A stretch of DNA of 64,000 nucleotides, taken from contig OX485803.1 in NCBI GenBank assembly GCA_950295325.1, positions 59,537,554 through 59,601,553 on the forward strand. The letters are read 5' to 3'. Below, in pieces: positions 23,090-35,164 of the stretch (position 1 is the stretch's first letter; each line of letters starts with the position of its first letter). Both the position numbers and the translations under genes were made by a program. This DNA comes from Polytrichum commune. Its lineage: Eukaryota; Streptophyta; Polytrichopsida; Polytrichales; Polytrichaceae. The notes below the pieces were generated by a model, which was given only the letters and a program-made list of their open reading frames with translations, did not search any database and had not been told where the DNA came from.

Positions 23090-23465
23090 GGGCCACTTCA
23101 CACATGAGACTGCGAGCCCGTGAATATTACACTTCAAGCACTCTCATTGGTGGAAAAGGCAGGGCCAGTCCAAGTTCACTTCACACTAAGCTTGAGGGAC
23201 CAACGGAGTTACGGAGTAAGTAAATGCAAGATGGATATACAGTCTACATAGATTCCTACATGGCATCAAATGGATCATGTTTCATGGTCATTTGGACTAT
23301 TTTCAAAAACCACCTCTTGGAGGTAGGCCTAACACAAAACCAAGAGACCATGGCACAATGAATGTTCACAACCGTTGATTTATTCTATTTTATCATGTAT
23401 GAGGACCCGCATGAATAATAATTCATTGAAATAGCATCTAGTTGAGGGCCCGGTCACATTTGCAA
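23090..23465. mobile_element. Truncated non-autonomous Harbinger-type element (GGGCCACTTCACAC family)
   Basis: The terminus GGGCCACTTCACACATGAGA is preceded by TAA. The following 370 bases match, in reverse orientation, the element at 31923-32425 (for example ATGGCATCAAATGGATCATG and CCACCTCTTGGAGGTAGGCC). The other terminus is missing after about 23465. Confidence 0.7.
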
Positions 23466-24010
23466 AGGACCTAAATTAGATGCCTAGAGGTCTCAAAGTG
23501 TCATTTCCACTAATTGCCAATATGACACTATTCGTCAACATAAATAACTCTTTAGGTGAATGAATGTTTACATTCTAACATTTAGTGTAGCACATTGGGT
23601 TGCTTGACAAGATAATCTCGTACTTTAGTATGCAAGAGGAAGGTATTCTTGAGCATACTAATGCCAAGTGTCATTTGTGTACGCTTTAGTCAACTTGTAG
23701 ACCATTGTGTAACATAGGCATACACCTCATAACATTGTTGAACATACTCATGCCAATATAGTAATAAGCGCACTTGAACGTCAAATATCATATTAAGGTG
23801 ACAATAATGGTGAAGTTTTTCAACATTAGTGTAACCTAGCATACGCCTCAAAATAGGGTCAGGGACACTAAATGTTATCAATCGTGTAGTGTCTTAAAGT
23901 AACATATTCATTTTCTGTTCAAGGAAGACTAGAAATAAAACAAAAACTCGTTGTTTCATAATGTTATGTTTTTTTGTTCTTCATTTATCATAACATTCAT
24001 CAACTAAATA
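23466..24010. other. Intergenic, repeat fragments only
   Basis: A/T-rich DNA with scattered CACTAAAT/ATTTAGTG motifs like those of the repeats near 28.5 and 30.8 kb. No gene. Confidence 0.35.
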
Positions 24011-24584
24011 CACTACTGGGATTGCATGGCCAAGGCAACACCAATTTTGACTCCATTTTATTAAAAATATATAATGTGTCTACAATCAATAGAGTGATTC
24101 TATTTGACACTTCCAATCAAATAGTTGTTGTTTGGGTCATGTCACAATGACCATGGTCATATTCACCCTTTTTATGTGGTAAGTATATTATATTCCAATT
24201 ATTCTACCACCATGTGCCACCGGACATGCTTTTATTATTATTATTTTGATTACATTACAAATATTCCAACATCATGTGCTGCAAGACCCACTTTCATTAT
24301 TTTTGTTTTGATTTTAGGAAGGTGAATTTCATTATAAATTATTTAACATTCTAAATTTACATACATAGTAAGAGTCAAATATACTGCTAGGTAGGGCCCA
24401 ACATGGCATTTTCAAGTGCCTAGGGTGCTAGCCCTAGGAGAAGTGGTGGCAAGGGGCATGAAATTGGGGCCTCATGGATTCCAAACCAAGCCCTTAGCCA
24501 TGAACTCGACATCACATCACATATGCACATAACTAGTAGGTAATGTAGTTATTGGGTAAAGGAGTTATTGCACCTAGATATTGC

Positions 24585-24745
24585 ACATAATAACTATACA
24601 TGGTTATTATTTATCATTACTATTCATAGTCGTTATTTATGATTACTATACATAATTATTATTTATGACTTTTATGCATAGTTATTATTTATAATTAATA
24701 TGCCTAGTTAATATTTATAATTATTGTGCATAGTTATTGTGCAAT
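24585..24745. repeat. A/T-rich tandem repeat, ~31-bp unit
   Basis: Degenerate units of the form TATGCATAGTTATTATTTAT recur about five times. Confidence 0.55.
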
Positions 24746-24777
24746 TACTGCATAGAATTATTGTATACTTTGCAATT

Positions 24778-25165
24778 TGTGTAGGTTGCATATGAATTTT
24801 TTTTATATAATTATGTAGACTCTTTATAGGTTTTCCGATCTATGTAATGTTTTTGGAACTATTTTAAGCTATTTAACTTACCTAAAAGGCTCATTGCTTA
24901 AAATAACTTTGGAAAACTCTTTAGGTTGCATGTAATTTCTTTTAGATAATTTTGTAGACCATTTTCATATTTATGAAATTTATTCAAGCTATTTGACCTA
25001 TCTAAACGGCTCATCTCTTTTAATACTTTGCAAATTTATGTAGGTTGCATATAAATTCTTATAATTTTGAAACGAAATTTGTAGACTCTTTAGCCTTTAC
25101 TAGATCTATCTTTTTCGGAATTTTTCCAAGCTATCTGACATGCCTAAAAGTTTGTCTTAGGTTTT
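24778..25165. repeat. Tandem repeat, three ~125-140-bp copies
   Basis: Each copy contains GTAGGTTGCATAT, AATTTTGTAGACTCTTT, AAGCTATTTGACCTACC and CTAAAAGGCTCAT in the same order, starting near 24780, 24922 and 25041. No coding potential. Confidence 0.65.
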
Positions 25166-25424
25166 AAGTTCTCATTACTATCTTAAACTCTGCGGATCTC
25201 CCATGCTCGTAGGACCAAACAACAGTGAGCTTACAAAGTGACCATATATGTGCAGGATTGGTCAAATCTTTTTATAACTAGGATGATGGGTTCACAAACA
25301 TACACTTGCAATTGACACAATGATCCTTTGGTGTAAAAGTGATCATTTGGCAAATGACTACTGCAACACACATGACCATTATGTCAAATGCAAGTGTGTG
25401 GTAAATTGCACAATCCTAGTAGTG

Positions 25425-25588
25425 ACAGCAACGATCACTTTCTATATTAGTTTGAGAATAACTGCTACTATGCCGGAATAACCATTGCCAAGACTCATAA
25501 TTAGTTCCTTTGGACTAGAACCAAAGACACCCTATGCAAGGGGGGGGACATGTTCTCCTTGTATTTGTGTTCCACTACCACAAACAAC
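25425..25588. other. Intergenic
   Basis: Nothing recognisable beyond a G7 tract at about 25541. Confidence 0.3.
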
Positions 25589-25731
25589 ATAACATTACTC
25601 AGCTGATGAGTTATGTTCAACTGCCATGCCTTTAGATTCAGTCTGATGCACTAGGATTTTGGCATCTAGAGGCTTTATTCTTGAATCTACTATGGGGCCA
25701 TGAACTCATCTCATCATCTGAGTAATGTTAT
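25589..25731. mobile_element. Short MITE (ATAACATTACTCA family), best preserved
   Basis: Perfect 14-bp terminal inverted repeats ATAACATTACTCAG / CTGAGTAATGTTAT, extended imperfectly by TGATGAG on both sides, in a 143-bp element with no coding capacity. GGGGCCATGAAC lies near the right end, as in the relative at 26574. Confidence 0.65.
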
Positions 25732-25779
25732 AAAGCACGCCAATTTATATTTCATTGCAAACAAACAATTATCAATCTC

Positions 25780-25795
25780 CCCCCCCCCCCCTTTC
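25780..25795. repeat. Poly(C) tract
   Basis: A run of about 12 cytosines. Similar runs occur at 26047 and at other sites from 25 to 50 kb. Confidence 0.8.
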
Positions 25796-26573
25796 CATCG
25801 AATCCAAATTTATGAGGGAAGGATCTCCTTCTCATTACATGGGCACTTTGGACTTGGGCAACATGGGCCCACATAACATCGTGTGAATGTGGATTTATGT
25901 TATGTTTATTGATCATATTTACACCTTGGAATTTTTGTTTACAAATTTAATGATGAAGCATCATCAAAAACTTGAATAGGTGTTAGACCTCCCTTTATTT
26001 AGTTATGCTTATCATAAATACATGTGTGTTTACTCTTTAAATGGTCCCCCCCCCCCCGGCCCCCTCCCAACTATGTTGAGTGTAGATAAGTTAATAGATA
26101 TTGACAAATGCACTATAAAAAAACAGACTGAAGTGAAAATAAGTAGATTTGATTAAAAATAGTAGCTTCAAATATGTGCAATGTTTTTTTAGAGATGGAG
26201 TAGGTGAAATAATGAGGAATGCAAGTTGTTGTATAAAATTATTCCAAGTAAATAATTATTTATATTTTTTGAAGAGGCAAATAAGTCAATACCCCTACTT
26301 GTATAGTAGAGTCTCCCTAATTTGAGCATCAAAATATCTTACTTTACATACAATGCACACAAAATGGTTAACTCCCATGGCACCCAAAAGTGATCCCAAG
26401 TGGTGTGAAACAAGACCTATTTGAACAATCATTACATCTGGTCTATCACATCCTTTTTAGGCCACCACTTTTATAATCAATCATTTTGGGTTCACACAAG
26501 AATCTTGCTACTCATAGTCCACTGCATTGGTAGTGGTCACTCATCATTTCCGTTCTCTATCTTTTAAACATGC

Positions 26574-26717
26574 ATAACATTACTCAACTAATGAGTTGTG
26601 TTCAGCCGCCTTGACTTCAAATTAAGTCTAAAGTGATGGGATTCTAGCATTCATAGTTTTAATTCACAAATTTATTGTCGGGCCCATGAACACAATTCAT
26701 CAACTAAGTTATGTTAT
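26574..26717. mobile_element. Short MITE (ATAACATTACTCA family)
   Basis: Left end ATAACATTACTCAACTAATG, right end CATCAACTAAGTTATGTTAT. The interior matches the 25589 copy (GATTCTAGCATTCA against GATTTTGGCATCTAGA; GGGCCCATGAACA). Confidence 0.6.
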
Positions 26718-26939
26718 GTGTGTTATGATGGTGTTTTTTTATTAGATCTACATCTAGCCACACACCATTCAAATAGAAGTATTTGGTCAAGAAGTAATTG
26801 AATAACATGTACATACCTCATGCAGTAGGAAGACATTTGATTGCCAATTGTATGTTGCAGGTGTGCCAATTATTATTTTAGATGAGATGGTGTATTGTAC
26901 ATGTAGAAATCTAACATTGTGTATAAGTGTTGTGTTTGC

Positions 26940-27380
26940 ATAACATTATTCAACAACATAGTTATGCTTCATTCTATATAGCAATTGATATGGGCCTCCA
27001 CTATCTTACCTTCATGGGAAGAAACTTAGAAGACAAGAAGAAATTGACATTTGTACAAATAATGAATAGTGTTGGAATGAATAGTAAGAATATTATGAAT
27101 TGTGTCGGTCCTTTTAATGATAGTGTTGCTATAAATAATCTTCTTATTGAATGATTCCGTGATGAATAGTGTTGGGATGAACAAGATTCATGTGAATAAT
27201 GTTGGGATGAACATGGATTCATGTGAATAGTGTTGGGAATATAATTCTACCCAAATTTCCAAGTGTTAGCTTGAATGTATGAATAGTAAGAGAATATTCT
27301 CACTTTGTTCGGGGCCCCACAAAATATAATTGACATATTCCAAGGTCATGGAACCAATCCACATGGTTGAATAATGTCAT
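26940..27380. mobile_element. MITE-like element, ATAACATTATTCAAC termini
   Basis: Left ATAACATTATTCAAC and right GTTGAATAATGTCAT are near-inverted. The 441-bp interior includes three short direct repeats of GAATAGTGTTGGGATGAA around 27060-27240. No coding. Confidence 0.5.
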
Positions 27381-27705
27381 GTGATGGCTAGTTGAATTCT
27401 CCAGAAGATGGCAGAATGAAGGACATCAGGGGGGGTCCTATTTAGGAACTTGACCATGAACAAATTTTCAATGCCCTAGACTGCTCTTGCAATACCTTAC
27501 AACTAGCTAAATATGTTCAACAAAAGAAAACCAAAAGCTCTTTGACTTGCTAATCAAAGATTTTTGTGTTTTTTTTTTCCTCCATATCTTCGTATTGGAG
27601 TTGGTTTCCACATACAAATGGTTGATCATTAAATATGTTGATGGTAGTGGGTTGAGTTGCCCTCAACATCAAGGGCAGTATGAAAGTTCCAAATTTCTTC
27701 GAATC

Positions 27706-28066
27706 ATAATGTTACTCAACCTCTAACTCCCACTCCCTTTCTAATTAAGGAGTGCTCAGTGAACAATGAGAGGATGTCATAATTTATGAAGTCGCATGCC
27801 CGATTATTCCCACTTCCCATCTTCTAGAATTCACAATGATGACAACCAACATGCATGGGAGGTGTCGCCCTGCACATGGGACCCAAGGTATGGAGGCTAA
27901 CAACATTGTTTGTATATATGCTAGGGTTAGCTAGTTGTCGGTTTAGTGTCACAATGTGAACTACTCTTGTTTAATGTTTGCTCAGTAAGGGGTGCTTAGA
28001 ATAAAAGGAACACAATGCCCGAAAAACGTCCGGCCCCATAGTCGCCTACAATTGAATGATGTTATG
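27706..28066. mobile_element. MITE-like element (ATAACATTACTCA family)
   Basis: Left ATAATGTTACTCAAC, right TTGAATGATGTTATG. The right-hand part resembles 9126-9204. About 360 bp, no coding. Confidence 0.45.
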
Positions 28067-28185
28067 TGCATCCATGGACATAAAATGTTAAGTTGGTCAA
28101 TTTGCAATATTGTAATTGCATGTCTAGTTTGAAATCAATCGCATAGTTCCTCCCAAATGTATTGACTGTTGAATCTAGAACGATT

Positions 28186-28549
28186 AAAACATTTTAAACA
28201 CATAAACAAATCACATTGAAACACATGCCGTAGCGGTCTTCATTATGAAATACAAGCCTTGTCATCTACCACTCAATTATAAGGGTCTAATCAAGAAGAG
28301 TATCCACATAAGGTCCAACTTTAGTGTTTTACCACCCTACTATGCTCAACACTAATTTTCAATTCTTTGATAATTAGTGTTAGACATAAATGCTCCGCCG
28401 CCGCCTTCCTTGTTGCCACCTCTTTCCTACTAAACACTAAATTCGTGCATGTAACTTTCACATATTACCATAGATGATATTTAGTGTTTGAGTTTACATT
28501 TAATGTTACTTACTTTCATAGGGTTAGTGATATTTAGTGTAGTGTTCGT
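28186..28549. repeat. Dispersed ATTTAGTGT-rich repeat, inverted relative of 30760-31060
   Basis: Blocks such as CTCAACACTAATTTTCAATT and AACATTAAATGTAAAC-like sequences match the reverse complement of 30780-31060, with rearrangements. Confidence 0.55.
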
Positions 28550-28641
28550 ATTTAGTGTATCTAACACTAAATATCATATTTAGTGTATCTAACACTAAAT
28601 ATCATATTTAGTGTATCTAACACTAAATATCATATTTAGTG
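28550..28641. repeat. 28-bp tandem repeat, about 3 copies
   Basis: Unit TATCTAACACTAAATATCAT plus ATTTAGTG, nearly identical in each copy. The unit is itself largely palindromic around ATATCATATTTAG. Confidence 0.85.
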
Positions 28642-28644
28642 TAG

Positions 28645-28795
28645 TTATTTAGTAAGTAGAGTAAGGCTAACCAACTAGTCATTTAGTAAGTAGAGTAAGG
28701 GTAACCAATTAGTCATTTAGTAAGTAGAGTAAGGCTAACCAACTAGTTATTTAGTAAGTAGAGTAAGCGTAACCAACTAGTTATATAATAAGTAG
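28645..28795. repeat. 34-bp tandem repeat, about 4 copies
   Basis: Unit ATTTAGTAAGTAGAGTAAGG followed by CTAACCAACTAGTC, with 1-3 changes per copy. Confidence 0.85.
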
Positions 28796-29619
28796 GCCTA
28801 GCCACTGGGCCCGCCTAGCCACTAGGCCCGACACCACCCTAAATCCGGCCTCCCCAAAAAAGACATGAGGCCCACGGCCCCACCCCGCCTTGGTGGCAAG
28901 CACCACCCCCGCCCCCCACCCCACCGCCACCTAGGATCATTGAGGCCCTTGGATGGGCCTTGGTGGATCAACGGTCCGGATGCACCATGAAGAATCTCTT
29001 ATATAGCGCCTCAGTGACACGGCAACCGAACGGGCAAAAAGGTGTGAATCTAGCCAAAAAAGGTGTGGAAATAGCGATCCCCTAATATTATGCCTTCACG
29101 TGAATAGGAGTCTCGTAACCACATCATGTTCAAGGGGGGCAAGAGAGAATCCTAGTATACCTCTCATCCATCCAACATGTAAATCCAACCCTCCATAGGT
29201 TTGTGGCTCATTCATTTCAAATGACTTGGACTAGACTAATTCTCACTGGGTTAAGCTCTTCACACCATGCATGAACTAATGTGAGTGTACAAAGGGTATT
29301 ATTTGAGGCATTAGCGTACACATTATATACAAGGGAAAGGTGTTATTTTTCTCTAGTGTGTACATTTAAAGAGGCTATTAAGAATCTTGAAGTAAAGGTG
29401 AATGTACAAAAATGGGTTTTAGGGTTTAGAAGAAAAAAAATCAACAATAGAGGTGTTAGTTTCATCCAATTCGCATTTTCATTCATTATCATCGTATAGT
29501 ATTAAACCTCAATGACTACCCCATCCGTTATTGTTAGGGTTTGCATTTAGGTTCTAGGTTTTTTGAAACTAGAGGTTCTTGGAGCGCTTATGGGCTCATG
29601 AGCCCTTATGTTTTGTTGT
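28796..29619. other. Intergenic, no gene supported
   Basis: A GC-rich patch (28800-28980, rich in GCC/CCC) is followed by A/T-rich DNA. A 72-codon frame at 29281-29499 with a Lys/Arg-rich middle is open but not recognised. Confidence 0.35.
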
Positions 29620-29960
29620 GTAGATTGTGGTTGAGCTATTGTGCTCTTGTCTTTGTTTGTTTGATGCAATCGTTGAGATTCATGTTATGGATGAAAAGAT
29701 GTTCAATGACTTCCTCATTGGACAGTGAAAGTGAACTTTATATGTAATAAATGCATGTTTAATTTATGATTTATGTTTTGTATATGTAGTGGAGGCATTT
29801 ATCATGTTAAATTGAGAATCTTAGCATAAATACATGAGTCCATTTTTTAACTTGTCGTTAGTACATCTACATTTGTTTTTCTTTAAAAACTTGTTGTATA
29901 TAGGGGGTTTAATCTCATAGTGACTCACTCACGTCATTTAGGTTTCCAATGAAGAGTCCA
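29620..29960. repeat. Dispersed ~330-bp repeat, copy 2
   Basis: Direct-orientation relative of 8600-8935 with the same internal order. The frame ending 'MDEKMFNDFLIGQ' followed by a stop parallels 'IDETMFNDFLIRK' followed by a stop in the first copy. Confidence 0.7.
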
Positions 29961-30024
29961 TCATGCGAGACTAATTCGGGGTCTTTGAAACTTATTCTAA
30001 TGTCAATTAAACTTAAAAGACTTA

Positions 30025-31464
30025 GGGGCGGTTTACACTATGGACCATGAAGTCGGACCAAGGCGCTATAAGAGCGTTGATTGGTTGCCAAACTCATCCC
30101 GAGACTACTTTAGATTACTCCAAGGAAAAATGGCAAAGGGACCATGGAGGTCGAGGTCCTCAAAATATATTTTTCAAGGCCTAAGAAATGCACTGACATG
30201 GTCCAACGGGTTTTGCGGTGAGAGAGGCAAGAGAGGTGATATGGTAGGAAAAGGCAAGGGCCCATGGTAGAGATATGCCGTTATACTACCTTTTTAATGA
30301 AATTCTTTTTGGGGGCTTAATAACAATTCTTACCACTTGGCAAGGCTCACTTTTCAACATCTGTATGATGTAATGAATCTTGAGAAGCAAGCCCACCTTC
30401 TTTGTGCCTAGATCGTATCGTAGTCCATGAGATACACCATTTCTTCTGTGCCCTGCCCCTTAAACTTGCTCCCACATGTTTCATCAAACAATGTGGGGCA
30501 TCTAGAACTCAAGAATTTGAGTGCAGATTTGTTTTTTTGGTTTACCAACTAAAATGTTTGGAATTTAGGGGCTTGTAATATACCTTTTGGAAAGCTCTTG
30601 AAAATACCTTCCCAACGGTATATTACATGCCCCAAATTTTTAAAAATTACAGTTGCCAAAAATAAATAAATAAATGTAGTCGTGTAGTGACCGTATATCA
30701 GGGTGGTCAAAAGAACTACAATGGGAAAACAATTGCGGTCCTTTTCCGCAAAGTTTTCTACTACACTAAATAGGATATTCAATGTTTGATACACTAAATA
30801 TGAACGCATACACTAAATACCAATAACCCTATGAAAGTAAGTAACATTGAATGTAAACTTAAACACTAAATATCAACTAAGGTAATCTGTGGAAGTTAGA
30901 TGTTTTAATTTAGTGTTATTAAGGATATGAAATTTTTTAATTAAAAATGATAAAAGGAGAATTCAAACATATCTTCTAGCAAATCTTCTCACACTATTAT
31001 CGAAGAATTGAAAATTAGTGTTGAGCAAGGTACGGTGGCAACAACATTAAATTCAAACAACATTAAATATCCTATTGAGTGTGACAAATTACATTGAACA
31101 TGTACAAATTAAATCGCTCATTTTTTGTAAAATTGTTGTGAGAAGATTTGCAATCCACATCTTCAACACATTTAACAAGTAGTGAAGACAAGTGAAGCCC
31201 AAGAGAAGACAAGAGCATGGTCAAACTTGAATTTTTTTCAAAACTGCCCTTCTTGGGCATGTATTAAAAAAATTCAGCACATTCACTTTTTGGTGCATGG
31301 TCATTCTTCTTGGTCCACATTTGGTTTACACCTAGTGAGGGGCCCAAGGCTTTCAAAGCTAATTCTTTATGAAGTCAGATCATGGGAGTTGGACCATGAA
31401 GTTGGACCATTGAGAAAGGCCCTCTTCATGGTCCAACTTCATGGTCCATAGTGTAAACCGCCCC
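30025..31464. mobile_element. Tourist-like element with nested insertion
   Basis: Perfect inverted termini GGGGCGGTTTACACTATGGA (continuing for 29 bp), flanked by TTA on the left and TAA on the right. Compared with the relative at 15066-15624, outer parts align well but about 850 bp of extra DNA (roughly 30318-31175) interrupts the middle. That DNA is the ATTTAGTGT-rich repeat also seen inverted at 28.3-28.6 kb. Confidence 0.8.
30318..31175. mobile_element. Unclassified insertion inside Tourist-like element
   Basis: Absent from the otherwise collinear element at 15066. Contains CACTAAATA repeats and GAATTGAAAATTAGTGTTGA, shared in inverted form with 28330-28560. Its ends are not sharply defined and no coding region is present. 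Confidence 0.5.
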
Positions 31465-31922
31465 TAACATGCAGACTGCACAATATGTCATAACATTTAT
31501 TTCATATGAATGAGAGGTATGCTTGTATGAGATAACACCCACTTGCCATCCAAAGGTCCCTTTATTACAAGGTTGGAGCATGTTCATTGGTACTTCATAC
31601 GGCACCCTCCAATGGAACATTGTAGGGTTTAGCCCGTGAATTGGACCTGCACATCATGCCTTACCACTATTGTACCATTCGTGGTCATGGAATTGCCTCC
31701 CGGGTCAAAATAGTTGGGGTAAAATATGGCCCGGCTTTCAACTCCTCTATAAGAGAATAAACTATCAATATCTCACAATGTTTAACCAAATAGAATCTTA
31801 ACTTCAATTATTTCTTTGTAAAGCCATGTGTAAAGCCATAAATTGTAAGTTATTAAATTTTGTCACGGGGCCCACAATTTATGAAGCTAATATGTAGAGT
31901 GAATGTGTAAGACATATAATGA
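31465..31922. other. Intergenic, no gene seen
   Basis: Nothing recognised, apart from weak similarity around 31730-31830 to 10310-10430 (AACTCCTCTATAAGA(A/G)AATA and CTTAGTTTCAACTATTTCT-like text), a small dispersed repeat. Confidence 0.4.
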
Positions 31923-32425
31923 TGGCCCCTTCACACACGAGTCAAGAGCCGTGACCATGAAATTGTGAGAGCCCAAAAGAAAGTGTCCAAAGGCCATCCC
32001 AAGACACCTCCAAAATCATGTAGTGTGGTCCCGGATCCTCAAGTGTAGTGTGAAGCCATATGTGACCGGGCCCTCAACCAAATGCTATTTCAATAACTTT
32101 CTATTCACATGGATCCTCACACATGATAAAATAGAATAAATCAATGGTTGTGAGCATTCGGAGTGCCATGGTCTCCCAGTGGTTTTGTGTCAGGCCTACC
32201 TCCAAGAGGTGGTTTTTGGAAAATAGTCCAAGTGACCATGAAACACGATCCATTTGATGCCATGTAAACATCCACATAGACCATACATCCATCTTGCATT
32301 CACATACTCCGGTGGTCCCTCAAGCGTAGTGTGAAGCGAACTTGGACCAAACCCACCTTTTCCACCAATGAAAGTGCTTGAAGTGTAATGGTCACGGGCT
32401 CGCAGACTCATGTGTGAAGTGGCCC
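31923..32425. mobile_element. Non-autonomous Harbinger-type element (GGGCCACTTCACAC family), full length
   Basis: Termini TGGCCCCTTCACACACGAGT and, inverted, GGGCCACTTCACACATGAGT, with TGA on both sides as a 3-bp target duplication. 503 bp without coding capacity. A truncated relative lies at 23090 in the opposite orientation. Confidence 0.75.
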
Positions 32426-33594
32426 TGAGACTACTCCCCTCTAAAATAATGTTACTATATTTAGCATCCCTTTGTGTTAACATTTGGTGTACAACATGTG
32501 ATCACGTTCTTTAGGCCATGAGGCCTATTCACGTTCTTATTAGAGGCGTTCTGGGAAGTCTCAAGTTCTGTTATTTCTCCTGAGAAAACAATCTGGGCCA
32601 GGCTTTGCAACAAGCACCTTTGACCTTTTGAAAGTATGGCTTGCCTTGCCTGTAAGGTTCTAGAGAATTGTCCCTCGTTTTCGTACTGGGTTCCCTTTCC
32701 TTTAACCTACATTATTGTTACATTGGCCCCGGGTGAGGTGAAATGGTAAATCTCCATTGATAGATATGTGTTTGGATGTAGGTACAAACATACGGGACGT
32801 TACCTCCTTTGGTCCCTATTACTTATTGCCACAATATTACTTTGCATGTGTGTTTTTTGTAGCAAAGTACAATGCACTTATTTACGGATGGATACATCAA
32901 ATCAATTGCTCAAAAGTAACTTAGTTTAAACTCAAAATACATACATAGTGCACCATGCGATTTGAGAAGAAGCGACTTCCCTTATGTACTCACTCTTAAA
33001 ACGCTTTTAGCATGTTCGTATAAAACGTGTGTGTTTTTTCTTTACATTTTGATGGTCATTATCTTCAAGTTATTTTGTGTAAGAAAACACAAAGTTTTGT
33101 GCAAGACAACAAGTTTTCATTATTGATCAAATTGTTGTATCACAGTTTATATTCATAGTCCAAAAAATTAGGTTGCAACGATTGACAAGTCATTAACAAT
33201 ATTTTGAACGTGACAAGACACATTATATGCATGCATTAGAGTTTTTTTTTGTTTTTTTTTTTCCTAAAAGGATTGAAGCAACCAATTGGTGTTTGGAGGT
33301 TCATCTTGTCTTTTGCGTTTTAGATGGAAATTCTATCGTTCCGACAAAACCCTAAATTATAGACATGCTAGTTCCAACAACCTCAAGGCTTCTAATAAGT
33401 TTTCAAGCCCAAATCACATGTCCCAAGAGAAAATGATTAAACTCGTGATCAAACCCATGTGAGGCCAAGAAGAGGAGGAAACCCCTTTGAACTTGTGCAC
33501 AAGGTAAGTGGGCCTTCAACAAATACTTTAAACTCTATATTCACTGCTCGCATGATATGACACAGACAAATAGGGCAAGATGATCAACCAATCC
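32426..33594. other. Intergenic, no gene seen
   Basis: A/T-rich DNA; no repeats or genes recognised beyond T-rich runs near 33241-33262. Confidence 0.35.
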
Positions 33595-34040
33595 AAATGG
33601 TGAATGGAGTCATTTTCCTCACTATTTTTGGAGCTTGTGTGGATATCTTATTCATTGCTAAACTTAAGATTTCATTCTTATTGAATGGTCACATAAGTTT
33701 CCCGATTATGTTAACTATCAAGCCTAAGGTGAGCAGGTATTCAATGGTCACTTTCAACTTCGTTCCCAATTCTTGTAGGTTGCAAACACACAATTAACGT
33801 GACATGATTGCCAATGTCGAATCATGTCATGGACATTAAATGGTCATATAGGTCTCACCCCTCCCCCCCCCAAAAAATGTATGTTTATTATTGAGCCCTA
33901 TGAGTAGCATATTAAGCACGTAGTTTGATCTCTTTTAAGCGCATGTCTTTCTGGTACCCATTTTTAGATCACACCTAACTACAACACCACTCAAATTTAG
34001 GTTTATGATCGTACAAAGTGACATGCTTACCTCAAAATGA
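33595..34040. repeat. Dispersed repeat family copy (TTTTTGGAGCTCGT type)
   Basis: Shares the ordered blocks CATTTTCCTCACTATTTTTG GAGCTTGTGTG, GAATGGTCACATAAG, GAGCCCTATGAG and CACCACTCAAATTTAGGT with copies at 36110-36890, 37360-37470 and 40905-41185. No coding region was found, so the element class is unknown. Confidence 0.55.
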
Positions 34041-35164
34041 TCAACAAAATTCAAGGACGTAAACCAATCATCTAAATATACATATTTTCGGTGTTTGTTC
34101 TTAGTTTTACACCCCTCAAATGTAGGTGCTCATTTAGCACATAAGGTTGAGAATGATTATCCTTTGTTTGGACAACCACCTCTACGCGTCCATGCCAATG
34201 TACACATTTACGATATAATCTTCTAAATTGGGACGCATGGAGAGCTGAAGTTTTGTGTCAACAATCCCAACGTTCAAAACATGCAATTTGTACGAACATA
34301 TTCACTTCTAGGGTTACATGTTTTGTATTTTAAGTTGATGAATTGGATGACATTGTTAAGGCGAGTGGGTGGAGATTTGGGCTTGGGCCTTTAAAGGTTG
34401 AGGGGAGTAACCCATTTAAGTCCATTATCCTGAGTGGAGCATGAAGCATTGAAAAGAAGATAAGATGACAAATTTCTTGTGATAACTTGTTGATCATACA
34501 ATTAGCTCACACCTTTAGATAAACATGCCTAAATCGAACACAACAATCATCTAGACACATGTTGAGTGATACGTGGTTAGGTGTGGATCTAAGAAGTAGC
34601 ATAAAAAAAACATGTATGTTAAAAGAGAAGATTGCACTAAGTGCTCAATACCGTAGGCTAATAGTAAGTTCGGCGAAAAATAGTTCAAAATAGTGAAGCC
34701 TGCTTTTATTTGAAATTATTGAGCTAGATGGCCGAAATGAAAGGAAAAAAAATCAAACATCAAAATTTTAGGAAATTTGGTGCATGGGAGAGCTCAAACC
34801 AAAGTCATGAATGAATGAAAAAAAAAGTACATGGATTTTTGTATGTAGGATATGCTATGTGCCTAAATGAATAAATATACACATACATAGTTGCATAATT
34901 TTACAAACCACCTAAGCCTTTTTTTACAGTTAATTAATTATTGGACCAACCTACTATCAACCTACAGTAATCAACATGATTGGGGGGGACCTATTTGGCC
35001 ACTTAATGATCACAAGAATCTTCAATATGACAATGAATAAAGTATTTGTACGAGCTCTGACAGTTATGAAGCAAATGGCTACGAACACGATTTGGATTTA
35101 CGAATCTTCTCGCACTAAGTTAATTGTGTGTTTCATATCCCACGAGAAGCAGGTACAGAGACAA
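34041..35164. other. Intergenic, no gene supported
   Basis: A/T-rich. The segment 35050-35155 (GATTTGGATTTACGAATCTT and GTGTTTCATATCC) is related in direct orientation to 37945-38030. Confidence 0.4.

Larger units (their letters stand above)
24011..25424. mobile_element. Possible CACTA-type non-autonomous element
   Basis: Begins CACTACTGGGATTG and ends CAATCCTAGTAGTG, inverted termini starting with CACTA. The flanking triplets (ATA / ACA) match only in part. No transposase is present. The last 150 bases (25278-25424) form their own imperfect hairpin that repeats the terminal motif, so that part could instead be a separate short MITE. Confidence 0.35.

Noticed and set aside
25278-25424. MicroRNA precursor
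   Set aside because: The hairpin is long and imperfect, and its ends repeat the motif of a mobile-element terminus, so a MITE or subterminal repeat explains it better.
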